From the NCBI GenBank assembly GCA_023664445.1, contig JAMPFN010000017.1, positions 1 through 37,177 of the forward strand: a stretch of DNA of 37,177 nt, in the 5' to 3' direction. The position numbers and the translations under genes were made by a program. Source of the stretch: Clostridium sp. (lineage in GTDB: Bacteria; Bacillota; Clostridia; Oscillospirales; Ruminococcaceae). Positions 16,430-25,444 of this stretch are shown in pieces. How positions within the stretch are numbered: position 1 is the first letter of the stretch; each line of letters opens with the position of its first letter. Under the pieces are notes generated by a model. That model saw only the letters and a program-made list of their open reading frames with translations. It searched no databases and was not told where the DNA came from.

Positions 16430-17229
16430 TAAAAGATATCACGTTGGGACAGTACTTTCCCGGAAACAGCGTTGTACACAGAATGGACGCTCGTTTCAAG
16501 CTTGTAATAACAATGCTTTTTATAATAACGCTTTTTATCGGCGACAACGCCATATCTCTCGAGGTGGGGCTTATATTCAATATAATGGCTTTTCTCTGCT
16601 CGGAGATACCTTTCAGGCTCATCGCTAAAAGTCTGAAACCGATAATCCCGATACTGCTTTTTACAACTGTTCTTAACCTGTTCATGATATCGGGCGGTAT
16701 GCCGATATTTGAGCTTGGTTTTATCATGATAACCGACGAGGCTGTCGAAGTATCGGTGTTCATGGTGGCGAGAATACTTCTTCTTATTGCCGGAACGTCG
16801 CTTCTTACCTATACCACGTCGCCTGTCGCGCTGACGGACGCTATAGAGCGGCTTTTAAGTCCGCTTAAGAGATTCAGACTTCCTATAAGCGAGCTTGCGA
16901 TGATGATGACGATAGCCTTGAGGTTTATCCCGACGCTTATCGAGGAAACCGACAAGATAATGTCCGCTCAGAAAGCAAGAGGCTCGGAACTGGACGGAGG
17001 AAAGCTGAAAGACAAAATAAAGGCGGTCGTACCGATAATAATACCGCTTTTTGTTTCCGCGGTAAGACGTGCGGGAGAACTTGCGACAGCAATGGAATGC
17101 CGCTGTTACAGAGGCGGCGAGGGCAGAACAAGAATGAGGATCTTAAAAAGCGGAATTGCCGATTACACGGCGCTTGCAATAACGCTTTTCTTTCTTTCGG
17201 GAGTTGTGTTTATAAACGCTATTGATTGA
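16426..17229 (+). CDS. ecfT: ECF transporter transmembrane protein EcfT
   Basis: A 267-residue membrane protein that scaffolds the S component against the two ATPases. It has about five or six hydrophobic segments (e.g. LVITMLFIITLFIGDNAI, LKPIIPILLFTTVLNLF, ILLLIAGTSLLTYTTS, and a final ALAITLFFLSGVVFI). The two cytoplasmic coupling motifs are visible: Ala-Arg-Gly at 184-186 (QKARGSE) and the second Arg-Gly motif at 225-230 (CRCYRG). In Bacillus the next gene is truA; here yfhO stands between them. Confidence 0.95.
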   Translation: MIKDITLGQYFPGNSVVHRMDARFKLVITMLFIITLFIGDNAISLEVGLIFNIMAFLCSEIPFRLIAKSLKPIIPILLFTTVLNLFMISGGMPIFELGFIMITDEAVEVSVFMVARILLLIAGTSLLTYTTSPVALTDAIERLLSPLKRFRLPISELAMMMTIALRFIPTLIEETDKIMSAQKARGSELDGGKLKDKIKAVVPIIIPLFVSAVRRAGELATAMECRCYRGGEGRTRMRILKSGIADYTALAITLFFLSGVVFINAID

Positions 17230-17284
17230 GAGATCGTTCTCATAGGCAAAACTCAAAAAGATAAAACATAGTGAGGAATAGAAA

Positions 17285-19999
17285 ATGAATAAAGGAACGG
17301 CAAAAGCCAAAAAAGGATCAAGATCCAAACCGAAATTTTCATCTAAAAGTATCAAAAACAATATACTTTTGTATAACCGCAAGGGTGAATCGAGAATGTA
17401 TCTGGTACTTTCGTTTCTGATACCATTTATTTTGATATGGTATTTCTTCGCGCAGAACGAGGTTCACCCTTTTGGCGATAAACAGATACTTGTAACGGAT
17501 TTATGGCATCAGTATTATCCGTTTTTCAGACTTGAACAGGAAAAGCTTCAAAGCTTCTCATCGTTTTTGTATTCGTGGGATACGGGACTCGGAACGAATT
17601 TCATTTCGCTCATGTCTTATTACGCGGCAAGTCCGCTCAACTTCCTTTCGATATTTTTTCCGATCGAGTATTCAAGAGATCTGCTTACTTTGTTTCTGAC
17701 AATAAAGATAGGCTGCGCGGGGCTTTTCTTTGCCGTATTTCTAAAGCATACTTTCAATAAAAACGACTTTTCAATAACGGCTTTTGCGATATGCTACGCT
17801 CTTTGCGACTATATAATGGGCTATTACTGGAACGTTATCTGGATGGATACCGTGGCGCTGCTTCCTCTTGTTGTTTTGGGAACCGTCAAGCTTTACAAGG
17901 AAGGAAAATATAAGCTTTATGTGATATCACTTGCGCTGTCCCTTATTTCAAGCTTTTATATCGGACTGTTTACGTGTATATTTACTGTTATGGTATTCGC
18001 GGCTCTCGTTATAATCGACTGGGGCGGATTCAGATACGCGTTTAAGCGTTTGGGACAGATAGCCGGAGCGACCGCTATAGGCATAGGCATAGGAGCAGTT
18101 ATACTTATTCCCGCATTTTTGGCGCTTATGCTTTCAAAAAGCATGGACAATACATTCCCGACGGAAATGATCTTCTATGAGGAATGGCGCGCTTTTATCT
18201 CTTCGGTGATAGGATTCCATGAGCCGACCGCAAAGGAGGGAATGCCTAATTTTTACTGCGGAATGTTTGCCGTCATACTTCTCGGAGCGCTGCTGCGTTC
18301 GGGCAAAATAAAGATAAGGGAAAAGATCGTCGGAGTCATATATATTGCGTTTATAATCGTAAGCTGCAATATGAACATTCTCAATTATATGTGGCATGGC
18401 TTCCATGTTGTAAATATGCTCCCGTATCGTTTTGCTTTCCTTCTTTCATTTATACTTTTAGCTCTCGGCTACAGGGCGTTTACCGTTATGACGGAGGAGG
18501 CTAACTTGTTTGACATGGTAGCAATGGCGGCGATGGCGGTTGTTATCGCGCTTGTTTCAAAGGACGCTCAGCCGCAGAAAGCTCTTATATCGAGCCTTGT
18601 CGTATGCTTTATATTTGTGGCTTTAATGTTCGTATACGAAAGAAAGCTTATAAACAAAAAGATACTCGGTCTTGTTGTGCTTGCGGTATGTTCCGTTGAA
18701 ATGGGAATGAATGTTCAGATCGGAGTCGAAACGGTTTCTTTGACCGATTACAAAAGCTATCCCCGAAAAAAAGAGGAAATAACGGCGCTTATCGACGAAG
18801 TGAAAAAAAATGACGACAGCTTTTACAGAATAGAAACCACTTCAAATTACAGCATAAACGATCCTGCGCTTTACGGTTATAGAGGCGTTTCACAGTTTTC
18901 GTCAACGGCAAACGTAAACGTAACAAATCTTATGCACGATCTCGGGATCTATGCCTATGATGCCGGAAACCGCTATTATTACTGTCAGAACACGCCTGTA
19001 TTCAATATGTTCACGAATCTTAAATATCTGATATCGGCGCAGGTATATTCGGGAGATCTTACCTATCTTGAACCGACAGCCGAAAATTCCGGAACAACTC
19101 TTTTTACAAACAAATATCATCTGCCTTTGGGATTTACTGTAAAAACCGATATAACCGATTATGAAGGCGGCGATAAGATCCAGTTTGAAAATCAGAACGA
19201 GCTTTTCAGACTTGCGACGGGGATAGATAAAGACGTTCTTAAAAGGCTCAAGGTAAAGGACGTTGGACATAAGGGCTTGAATGTTGTAAAATCGGGATAT
19301 GGAAATTACAATTATCAGCCGAACGATGCGGACGGAAGCGGCGAATGCTATCTGAAATATAATTACACGGTTTCGGAGGAAGGACCTGTTTACGCTACCT
19401 TTGACTTTGACAATGTGGATACCGTTAAAATAAAATCCGAAGATATCGTAATGCACAGTCAGAGCGTCGGCAAATATACGAGTATATTTGCGGCGGGCAA
19501 CTTTGACGCCGATTCTACTATAACGCTTCAGGCGGACGTCGATTCGGAAAATTCGGGAAACGGATATGTATACGCTTATCAAATAGATAAGGATGTGTTT
19601 GAAGAGGGCTATAAAAAGCTTTTGGCAGGCGGTCTTGATATCACAGATTACAGCGATACAAAAATAGAGGGCAGCATAGAGGCGCAGGAAGACTGTATGA
19701 TGTATACCTCTATTCCATACGACGGCGGCTGGACGGTTTATGTTGACGGCAAAAAAACCGAGGTCACATCGCTTAAGGACGCTCTTATGTGCGTACCGCT
19801 TTCTGCCGGAAAGCACGATATAAAGATGACATATTGTCCGCCGGGATTTATAACGGGACTTATTATTACGATATCTGCGCTTGCGCTGTTTGTTCTGCTT
19901 TGGGTATTTGAGCCTAAAATGAAGCTTTGGCTTGAAAGCAGGAAAAAGATTTCTGCGGCGGCAGAGGAAAACGTGACGGAAACGGCGGAAAGCGAATGA
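17285..19999 (+). CDS. YfhO family multi-pass membrane protein
   Basis: A 904-residue protein with a basic cytoplasmic N-terminus (residues 1-37), then about a dozen hydrophobic segments up to residue ~480, a large hydrophilic extracytoplasmic domain (~490-865) and a last membrane segment (FITGLIITISALALFVLLWV) with an acidic tail. TDLWHQYYPFF after the first segment is a YfhO-family motif. The family has a GT-C-like fold; Bacillus YfhO has been linked to glycosylation of lipoteichoic acid, so a lipid-linked sugar transfer role is plausible. The start has GAGG at fair spacing; a later ATG (17396) would remove the basic tail. It is coupled to truA by an ATGA overlap. Confidence 0.9.
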   Translation: MNKGTAKAKKGSRSKPKFSSKSIKNNILLYNRKGESRMYLVLSFLIPFILIWYFFAQNEVHPFGDKQILVTDLWHQYYPFFRLEQEKLQSFSSFLYSWDTGLGTNFISLMSYYAASPLNFLSIFFPIEYSRDLLTLFLTIKIGCAGLFFAVFLKHTFNKNDFSITAFAICYALCDYIMGYYWNVIWMDTVALLPLVVLGTVKLYKEGKYKLYVISLALSLISSFYIGLFTCIFTVMVFAALVIIDWGGFRYAFKRLGQIAGATAIGIGIGAVILIPAFLALMLSKSMDNTFPTEMIFYEEWRAFISSVIGFHEPTAKEGMPNFYCGMFAVILLGALLRSGKIKIREKIVGVIYIAFIIVSCNMNILNYMWHGFHVVNMLPYRFAFLLSFILLALGYRAFTVMTEEANLFDMVAMAAMAVVIALVSKDAQPQKALISSLVVCFIFVALMFVYERKLINKKILGLVVLAVCSVEMGMNVQIGVETVSLTDYKSYPRKKEEITALIDEVKKNDDSFYRIETTSNYSINDPALYGYRGVSQFSSTANVNVTNLMHDLGIYAYDAGNRYYYCQNTPVFNMFTNLKYLISAQVYSGDLTYLEPTAENSGTTLFTNKYHLPLGFTVKTDITDYEGGDKIQFENQNELFRLATGIDKDVLKRLKVKDVGHKGLNVVKSGYGNYNYQPNDADGSGECYLKYNYTVSEEGPVYATFDFDNVDTVKIKSEDIVMHSQSVGKYTSIFAAGNFDADSTITLQADVDSENSGNGYVYAYQIDKDVFEEGYKKLLAGGLDITDYSDTKIEGSIEAQEDCMMYTSIPYDGGWTVYVDGKKTEVTSLKDALMCVPLSAGKHDIKMTYCPPGFITGLIITISALALFVLLWVFEPKMKLWLESRKKISAAAEENVTETAESE

Positions 20000-20730
20000 G
20001 AAATCTTAAAGTCATAATGGCATATAAGGGGACGGCGTATCACGGCTTTCAGCGTCAGGAAAACGCGCTTACCGTACAGGAAGTCGTTGAGAAGCACGTT
20101 TCAAAGGTGCTGAACCATAAAGCGGCTATAAACGGCTGTTCGAGAACAGATACGGGAGTTCATGCCAATAATTACTGCTTTTCGGTGATGACCGAAAGCA
20201 GTATTCCGGTAAAAGGGTTTGTGAGAGGCGTCAACGGCGAGCTTCCCGACGATATATCCATTCTTTCCTGTGAAGATGCTCCGCTTGATTTTCATGCAAG
20301 ATTTTCATGCAGGGGCAAGGAATATATCTATCTTATCCATAACAGCGAGAGTAAAAACCCGTTTGCAAAGGATCTTGCGTATCACTATCGAAGACCGTTT
20401 GACGCGCCGCTTGTAAGGAGTGCGGCAGAGCGTTTTTTGGGGACCCATGATTTTGCGGCTTTCTGTTCAAATTACGATGGAATAAGCAATACGGTGAGAA
20501 CTATCGAAAAATTTGACATAGAAATTAATGGTGAATCGGTAAAAATACTTGTCAAAGGCGACGGTTTTCTGTATAATATGATTAGGATCATGATCGGGAC
20601 TCTTCTGACTGTGAACGAGGGATATATAAAACCCGAACGCATTGACGAGATATTAAAGTCCCGTGACAGACAGCTTGCCGGCAGGACCGCGCAGTCTCAC
20701 GGACTATACCTTAACAGAGTATTTTATTAG
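19996..20730 (+). CDS. truA: tRNA pseudouridine(38-40) synthase TruA
   Basis: A 244-residue enzyme that isomerises uridines 38-40 in tRNA anticodon arms. The catalytic motif is GCSRTDTGVHA with Asp52 as the nucleophile. Other family landmarks are YKGTAYHGFQRQ at the start, DFHARFSCRGKEYIY, THDFAAFC, and DGFLYNMIRIMIGTLL near the C-terminus. The length is normal. The start overlaps the yfhO stop by four bases. A short GC palindrome (about 20730-20744) follows the stop but has no T-tract. Confidence 0.96.
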   Translation: MRNLKVIMAYKGTAYHGFQRQENALTVQEVVEKHVSKVLNHKAAINGCSRTDTGVHANNYCFSVMTESSIPVKGFVRGVNGELPDDISILSCEDAPLDFHARFSCRGKEYIYLIHNSESKNPFAKDLAYHYRRPFDAPLVRSAAERFLGTHDFAAFCSNYDGISNTVRTIEKFDIEINGESVKILVKGDGFLYNMIRIMIGTLLTVNEGYIKPERIDEILKSRDRQLAGRTAQSHGLYLNRVFY

Positions 20731-20765
20731 CAGCGCGGCGCTGCCTTAACTGAAAGGGATTTCAA

Positions 20766-21941
20766 ATGGACATAAACAGAAAAGATATCGATATACAATA
20801 TTTGAGAAATCGAAAAAAAAGAAGACGCCGGTTTGTAAAGCTTTTCGCATTTCTGACAGTTTTTTTACTCGCTGCGGTTTTGTATGTGAAAAGAAGCTCA
20901 TGGATTCCCGAGCTTGAGGGAATAGGAAATAAATTTCAAAGCGTGAGATCGAGCGGAAGCAAGCTTGCCGGCGGAAATTTCCCATTGAATATGTCAGGAG
21001 GAATAGATTATCAGACAAAAGAATTAAACGGAAGTCTTGCGATACTAAGCGACGCATATTTATATATATATTCGGATGACGGCGATCTGATCGACGAAAG
21101 ACAGCACGCGTATTCAAATCCGATACTTCAGACCGCAGGAAAGAAAGCTCTTGTATATGAAAGCGGAGGAACAAGATTCAGAGTCGAAAACCGCAGCAAG
21201 GTCGTATACACTAAAAAGCTTGAGGATAATATTATTTTTGCGCGAATTAATGAAAACGGCACGACGGCTGTCATAACCGATTCCGATATATATACGTGCA
21301 GAATGATCGTTTATGATGAATCGGGGAATGAGATATATTCCAGAAACTGCGTTGAAAGGGTTACCGATCTGACGTTCAGCTCCGATTCAAACAACTGCTT
21401 TCTTGCGACGATAGACTCTGTAAACGGAAAAATCTGTTCAAAGCTTGTGTCCGTTTCGCTTGATTCCGCAAAGGATAACTGGAGCTCGGAATTTATAGAT
21501 ACAATGTGTACAAAGCTTTATGTTAATAAGGACAGTCTGCTTTTGCTGGGCGATACAAAGTGCGCGTATTATGATAAAAACGGCGTTAAAGTCTATGAAT
21601 ATACATATCCGGCAAAGCTTAAGGACTGGGAATGCTCGGGCGGCAAGGCGGCAATTCTTTTTGAAAATGAAACGAAGAGATGCAGCTATGTTGCGGCGCT
21701 TGACGGCGCTGCAAAAGAGCCTAAGGTCATGGAATTCAAGGATAACAGCGCGAAATGCATAAGGATCATAGACGGGCATATATGTATTTTGAGTAAGGAC
21801 GGGATAATGCAGTACAATTTCGGCGGCGGCGGAGAGAAAATGCTAAGCTCCGAGGGCGCTTACGAAAAAATCATATATATGAACGATTACATTTTTCTGC
21901 TTGGATATGATCGGATCGACAGGATAGATTATAAAGGCTGA
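20766..21941 (+). CDS. Membrane-anchored propeller-like protein (DUF5711-like)
   Basis: A 391-residue protein: a basic N-terminus (KKRRRRF), one membrane segment (~residues 25-43, LFAFLTVFLLAAVLYV), and an extracytoplasmic domain of repeated short beta strands (LAILSDAYLYIYSDDGDL, KALVYESGGTRFRVEN, GTTAVITDSDIYTCRMIVYD), which suggests a beta-propeller. I associate this with the DUF5711 group found next to CvpA-like genes in clostridia, from memory and with moderate confidence. AAAGG lies ahead of the ATG. It is followed by the CvpA-family gene with a 14-bp gap, so they may act together at the envelope. Confidence 0.8.
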   Translation: MDINRKDIDIQYLRNRKKRRRRFVKLFAFLTVFLLAAVLYVKRSSWIPELEGIGNKFQSVRSSGSKLAGGNFPLNMSGGIDYQTKELNGSLAILSDAYLYIYSDDGDLIDERQHAYSNPILQTAGKKALVYESGGTRFRVENRSKVVYTKKLEDNIIFARINENGTTAVITDSDIYTCRMIVYDESGNEIYSRNCVERVTDLTFSSDSNNCFLATIDSVNGKICSKLVSVSLDSAKDNWSSEFIDTMCTKLYVNKDSLLLLGDTKCAYYDKNGVKVYEYTYPAKLKDWECSGGKAAILFENETKRCSYVAALDGAAKEPKVMEFKDNSAKCIRIIDGHICILSKDGIMQYNFGGGGEKMLSSEGAYEKIIYMNDYIFLLGYDRIDRIDYKG

Positions 21942-21955
21942 TGAAAGGAGATTTT

Positions 21956-22846
21956 ATGGGAACAAATTTCTGGTGGCTCTATGATATCGCTTTTGCGGCT
22001 GTCGCTTTGCTTAGTATATTCAGCTGCGCGAAAAAGGGCTTTTCTAAGATCATTATTCTTATTATAGGCTGTGTGGTTTCGATCTTTTTGGCGTCGTTTT
22101 TAAGCGAGAAAGCCGCTCCGTTTATTTACGACAGCTTTATCAAAAAGACGAGTATTGAAGCGATCAAAGAAACATTTGAGGATTATAGTCCCACGATGAG
22201 TGTGAAGGAGGCTATTGAAGGACAGGATTACGGTGCGGTCGTCGACGAGGGAAAGGTGGGAAAAATTCTTCAGGCAGAAGATCCCGTTGAAATGCTTTAT
22301 GAGTATACCAATCAGGCTGCCGGTGATGTTGTCGATACTCACGAAAGCTATAAAAAGACGCTGACAGTTGAATTTTCAAAGCTATTGGGAAAACAGCTCG
22401 GCACAAAGCTGCCGCCTTATGTTGTACGGGAAACAACGGCAAGGCTTACGGACAATGACGAGTTATTTGTCGAAACGGTCAATATTCTTCTGAAAAAACC
22501 GAACGATCTCCCCGAATACATAGAAGAAAATTATGTAAGAAAGCCGGCTTTAAAGCTTGTCCGTGCATTCGCTTTTATAATTTGCTATTTTATCTGTATG
22601 ATCCTTATAAGGATCGTTGTGTATAAGACGTTTAATCTGGGACTTTTAAACGGATATGACAAGCTCGATCATATTGTCGGCGGATTGTTTGGCGTCGTAC
22701 AGGCCGCCGCGCTTCTTATTATGACAGCGGTTGCGGTAAAGATACTGATACAGGTTGCAGAAAGCGACGGATCGTTTTTGAGCTATGAAACCGTAGATCA
22801 GACAAAGATATTCAGTCGTGTTTTTAATTATATAGAAAGATATTAA
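21956..22846 (+). CDS. CvpA family membrane protein
   Basis: A 296-residue protein with four hydrophobic segments: two near the N-terminus (IAFAAVALLSIFSC and IIILIIGCVVSIFLASFL) and two near the C-terminus (LVRAFAFIICYFICMILIRIVV and the stretch through AALLIMTAVAVKILIQV). This is the CvpA (colicin V production) topology, here split by a ~140-residue soluble insert. The motif GLLNGYDKLDHIVGGLFG before the last segment is typical. I choose ATG 21956, seven bases after AGGAG; ATG 21943-region upstream (21941) overlaps the previous stop but lacks a site. The molecular role of CvpA proteins is poorly known; envelope homeostasis is the usual suggestion. Confidence 0.85.
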   Translation: MGTNFWWLYDIAFAAVALLSIFSCAKKGFSKIIILIIGCVVSIFLASFLSEKAAPFIYDSFIKKTSIEAIKETFEDYSPTMSVKEAIEGQDYGAVVDEGKVGKILQAEDPVEMLYEYTNQAAGDVVDTHESYKKTLTVEFSKLLGKQLGTKLPPYVVRETTARLTDNDELFVETVNILLKKPNDLPEYIEENYVRKPALKLVRAFAFIICYFICMILIRIVVYKTFNLGLLNGYDKLDHIVGGLFGVVQAAALLIMTAVAVKILIQVAESDGSFLSYETVDQTKIFSRVFNYIERY

Positions 22847-22852
22847 GACAAT

Positions 22853-22888
22853 ACGGGGCAGTACGGCAGACGCCGTTCCTTGCCCGGT
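22853..22888 (+). promoter_or_regulatory. Extended stem-loop in the clpE leader
   Basis: An outer stem (GGGCA with TGCCC plus two more pairs after a G-G mismatch) encloses an inner hairpin ACGGC-AGAC-GCCGT. No T-tract follows, so it is not a standard terminator. It lies between the CvpA gene and clpE, in the clpE leader. No CtsR-type direct heptad repeat is visible here, which is notable because ClpE in Bacillus is CtsR-controlled. Confidence 0.5.
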
Positions 22889-22920
22889 GTTGTACAAACA
22901 AATCGGAAAGGTGAAATACT

Positions 22921-25191
22921 ATGGTATTATGCAGCAGATGTAAAAAAAGACCGGCTGTGGTCTTTATAACTTCGGTGAATGGAAATGAAAAGAAAAATGA
23001 GGGGCTTTGCCTTCAGTGCGCTAAGAAAATGAATATTCCGCAGGTTACGGAATATATGCAGGAGCTTGGCATAACCGATGAAGATATCGATCAGATGACA
23101 GATCAGATGATGGAGCTTCTTGACGGCGACGGGTTTGAAATGGGAGGCGCGGGAACGCTTCCGCCTTACATACAGAATCTTTTTAACAGCCATTCCGGCG
23201 ATATCAAGAAAAATGAAGGAGCTGAACAGCCGGGAGTTAAGCGTACGGCACATGTTCATGATGATAAGCGCAAAAAGAAAAAAGAACTGAAATTCCTTGA
23301 TAATTACTGCACCAATCTCAGCAAAAAGGCTGAAAACGGAGAACTTGACAACATTATCGGCAGAGATAAGGAGATCGCGAGAGTTATACAGATCCTTTCA
23401 AGGCGTCAGAAGAACAATCCCTGCCTTATAGGTGAGCCGGGCGTCGGAAAGACAGCTATTGCCGAGGGAATTGCGCAGAAAATAGCGGAGGGAAATGTTC
23501 CGTTTAATATTGCGGGAAAGAAAATATATCTTTTGGATCTTACCTCTCTCGTTGCCGGAACCCAGTTCAGAGGTCAGTTTGAAAGCAGAGTAAAGGGTCT
23601 TGTGAACGAGGTGAAATCAGAGGGCAATATCATTCTCTTTATCGACGAGGTGCATAACCTTGTCGGTACGGGTGATTCCGAAGGCTCTATGAATGCCGCG
23701 AATATCTTAAAGCCGGCGCTTTCAAGAGGCGAGGTGCAGGTTATCGGCGCGACAACGTTCAGCGAATACAGAAAATACATCGAAAAAGACAGCGCGCTCG
23801 AAAGGCGTTTCCAGCCTGTTACTGTCAATGAGCCGACTGTTGACGAAACGTTTGAAGTGTTAAAGGGTATCAGAAAATACTATGAAGCTTATCACAAGGT
23901 GAGAATAAGCGACGGGCTTATAAAGCAATGCGCCGTGCTTTCCGAGAGGTATATACAGGAAAGATATCTGCCCGACAAGGCGATAGACCTGCTTGACGAA
24001 GCATGCGCTTGTACGTGTATAAGAACTCCCGAACTTGGTCAGTATGACAGCAAGGCAAAGGCGCTTAAAGTCCTCGAGGGAATGGAAAGATCTATCGAGG
24101 AAGAAAACGATCCCAATTATGAAGCTCTTGCCGAAGTGAAGGCTGATATAATACGCGTAAAGGACGAAATGTCGCAGCTTGAAGAAACTCTTGCGGATAT
24201 ACAGGTTGAAGAAGAGGATCTTGCGAAGGTCATCGAGCTTTGGACGGGTATTCCCTCAAACAAGATAGCGGAAAGCGAGTTCTCAAAAATGTCGCATCTT
24301 GAGAAAAGGATCAAAGAACGCATCATTGGACAGGATGAGGCTGTAAGGCTTATTTCGGAATCCATAAAGCGTACAAGGGTACAGCTTTCAAAGCGCAGGC
24401 GTCCGGCTTCATTTATATTTGTCGGACCTACGGGCGTCGGAAAGACAGAGCTTGTAAAAGTCCTGTCAAATGAGATGTTCGATTCGACAGAACCGCTTAT
24501 CCGTCTTGATATGACGGAATATATGGAAAAGCATTCAGTTGCGAGAATGATAGGTTCGCCTCCCGGATATGTGGGATATGACGAGGCGGGACAGCTGACA
24601 GAAAAGGTGCGCCGTCACCCGTATTCCGTTGTACTTTTTGACGAGATCGAAAAGGCGCATCCCGATGTTATGAATATTCTTTTGCAGATACTTGACGAGG
24701 GCAAGATAAATGACGCACAGGGAAGAACGGTCAATTTCGAGAACACGATAATCGCCATGACGTCAAACGCAGGTTCAACCGATAAATCAACAGGCGTCGG
24801 CTTTAATAAATCGGTCGAGGACATTTCCAAAGAAAAGGCAATGAAGTCGCTTAAGGAATTTTTAAGACCGGAGTTTATAAGCCGTATCGATGAAGTTATA
24901 GTATTCAAGCCGCTCGTTAAAGAAGATTTCGCAAAGATCGCGTCGCTTATGCTCGACGAGATGAAAGAGCCGCTTGAGGAGAAAAATATTATCCTCAAAT
25001 ATGATGAATCCGCACTTGGGGCTATTGCGGAGAAATCGTTCGGCAAAACCTATGGCGCAAGGGATATCAGACGTGTTATCAGGAAAGAGATCGAAGAAAA
25101 AATTGCCGATATCATAATCGAGAAAAACGGCGATGTTGCCGGGATCGGTATTACTGCCGAAGATAACGAGATAAAGGTAAGCTATATGTAA
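22921..25191 (+). CDS. clpE: ClpE-like AAA+ protease ATPase with N-terminal zinc finger
   Basis: A 756-residue Hsp100 unfoldase. It begins with a C4 zinc finger (Cys4, Cys7, Cys30, Cys33) instead of the Clp N-domain repeats, the mark of ClpE. AAA domain 1 has GEPGVGKTA (171-179) and Walker B ILFIDEVHNLVG; a coiled UVR-like middle region spans ~385-435; AAA domain 2 has GPTGVGKTE (502-510) and Walker B VVLFDEIEKAH. GVGF at 625-628 fits the ClpP-binding loop, so it should feed substrates to ClpP, which is not in this window. AAGGTG precedes the ATG. Family members handle heat- or stress-damaged proteins. It is the last gene of the long plus-strand run. Confidence 0.93.
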   Translation: MVLCSRCKKRPAVVFITSVNGNEKKNEGLCLQCAKKMNIPQVTEYMQELGITDEDIDQMTDQMMELLDGDGFEMGGAGTLPPYIQNLFNSHSGDIKKNEGAEQPGVKRTAHVHDDKRKKKKELKFLDNYCTNLSKKAENGELDNIIGRDKEIARVIQILSRRQKNNPCLIGEPGVGKTAIAEGIAQKIAEGNVPFNIAGKKIYLLDLTSLVAGTQFRGQFESRVKGLVNEVKSEGNIILFIDEVHNLVGTGDSEGSMNAANILKPALSRGEVQVIGATTFSEYRKYIEKDSALERRFQPVTVNEPTVDETFEVLKGIRKYYEAYHKVRISDGLIKQCAVLSERYIQERYLPDKAIDLLDEACACTCIRTPELGQYDSKAKALKVLEGMERSIEEENDPNYEALAEVKADIIRVKDEMSQLEETLADIQVEEEDLAKVIELWTGIPSNKIAESEFSKMSHLEKRIKERIIGQDEAVRLISESIKRTRVQLSKRRRPASFIFVGPTGVGKTELVKVLSNEMFDSTEPLIRLDMTEYMEKHSVARMIGSPPGYVGYDEAGQLTEKVRRHPYSVVLFDEIEKAHPDVMNILLQILDEGKINDAQGRTVNFENTIIAMTSNAGSTDKSTGVGFNKSVEDISKEKAMKSLKEFLRPEFISRIDEVIVFKPLVKEDFAKIASLMLDEMKEPLEEKNIILKYDESALGAIAEKSFGKTYGARDIRRVIRKEIEEKIADIIIEKNGDVAGIGITAEDNEIKVSYM

Positions 25192-25250
25192 AAGCTCTAT
25201 AGCCATATCACGCAAATCGATTTTTGAGAAGTTTATGGGGCTGTCCCCGT

Positions 25251-25410
25251 CTATAAATACAGTTATTATTTTTCGCTTTTGCGACTCACAGCGTAAGCTG
25301 TGCCGGAGCGGAAGCTTGATTTTCTTTGGTTCGTTTCTTGCATCATGGCAAGAAACGAACATACTGCGGGGGACTCCGTCACCAATCGAGAGATAAAGCT
25401 CTCAAAATTT
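25251..25410 (+). repeat. Composite intergenic repeat, copy B (modules 2-3-1)
   Basis: The gene-free stretch 25192-25444 holds module 2 (TACAGTTATTATT, then CACAGC-GTAA-GCTGTG and CGGAGCGGAAGCTTGATTTT), module 3 as a perfect hairpin (GTTCGTTTCTTGC at 25329-25341, GCAAGAAACGAAC at 25348-25360), and module 1 (ATCGAGAGATAAAGCTCTCA from 25385). The module order differs from copy A, where module 1 comes first. Just before it, GGGGCTGTCCCC (about 25237-25248) is another short palindrome. Confidence 0.8.
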
Positions 25411-25440
25411 AAAAAGCTCGGCTTTAAGCCGAGCTTTTTC
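25411..25440. terminator. Bidirectional terminator between clpE and the second LRR-dockerin gene
   Basis: A perfect 12-bp stem AAAAAGCTCGGC (25411-25422) with GCCGAGCTTTTT (25428-25439) and a 5-nt loop. It gives a T-run on both strands, so it can end clpE transcription (plus) and that of the convergent gene whose stop is at 25445 (minus). Confidence 0.92.
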
Positions 25441-25444
25441 ATAT

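Noticed and set aside
18902..19816. 304-codon open frame antisense to yfhO
   Set aside because: It lies wholly opposite a well-supported gene, has no ribosome binding site, and its residue pattern is that of a shadow frame.
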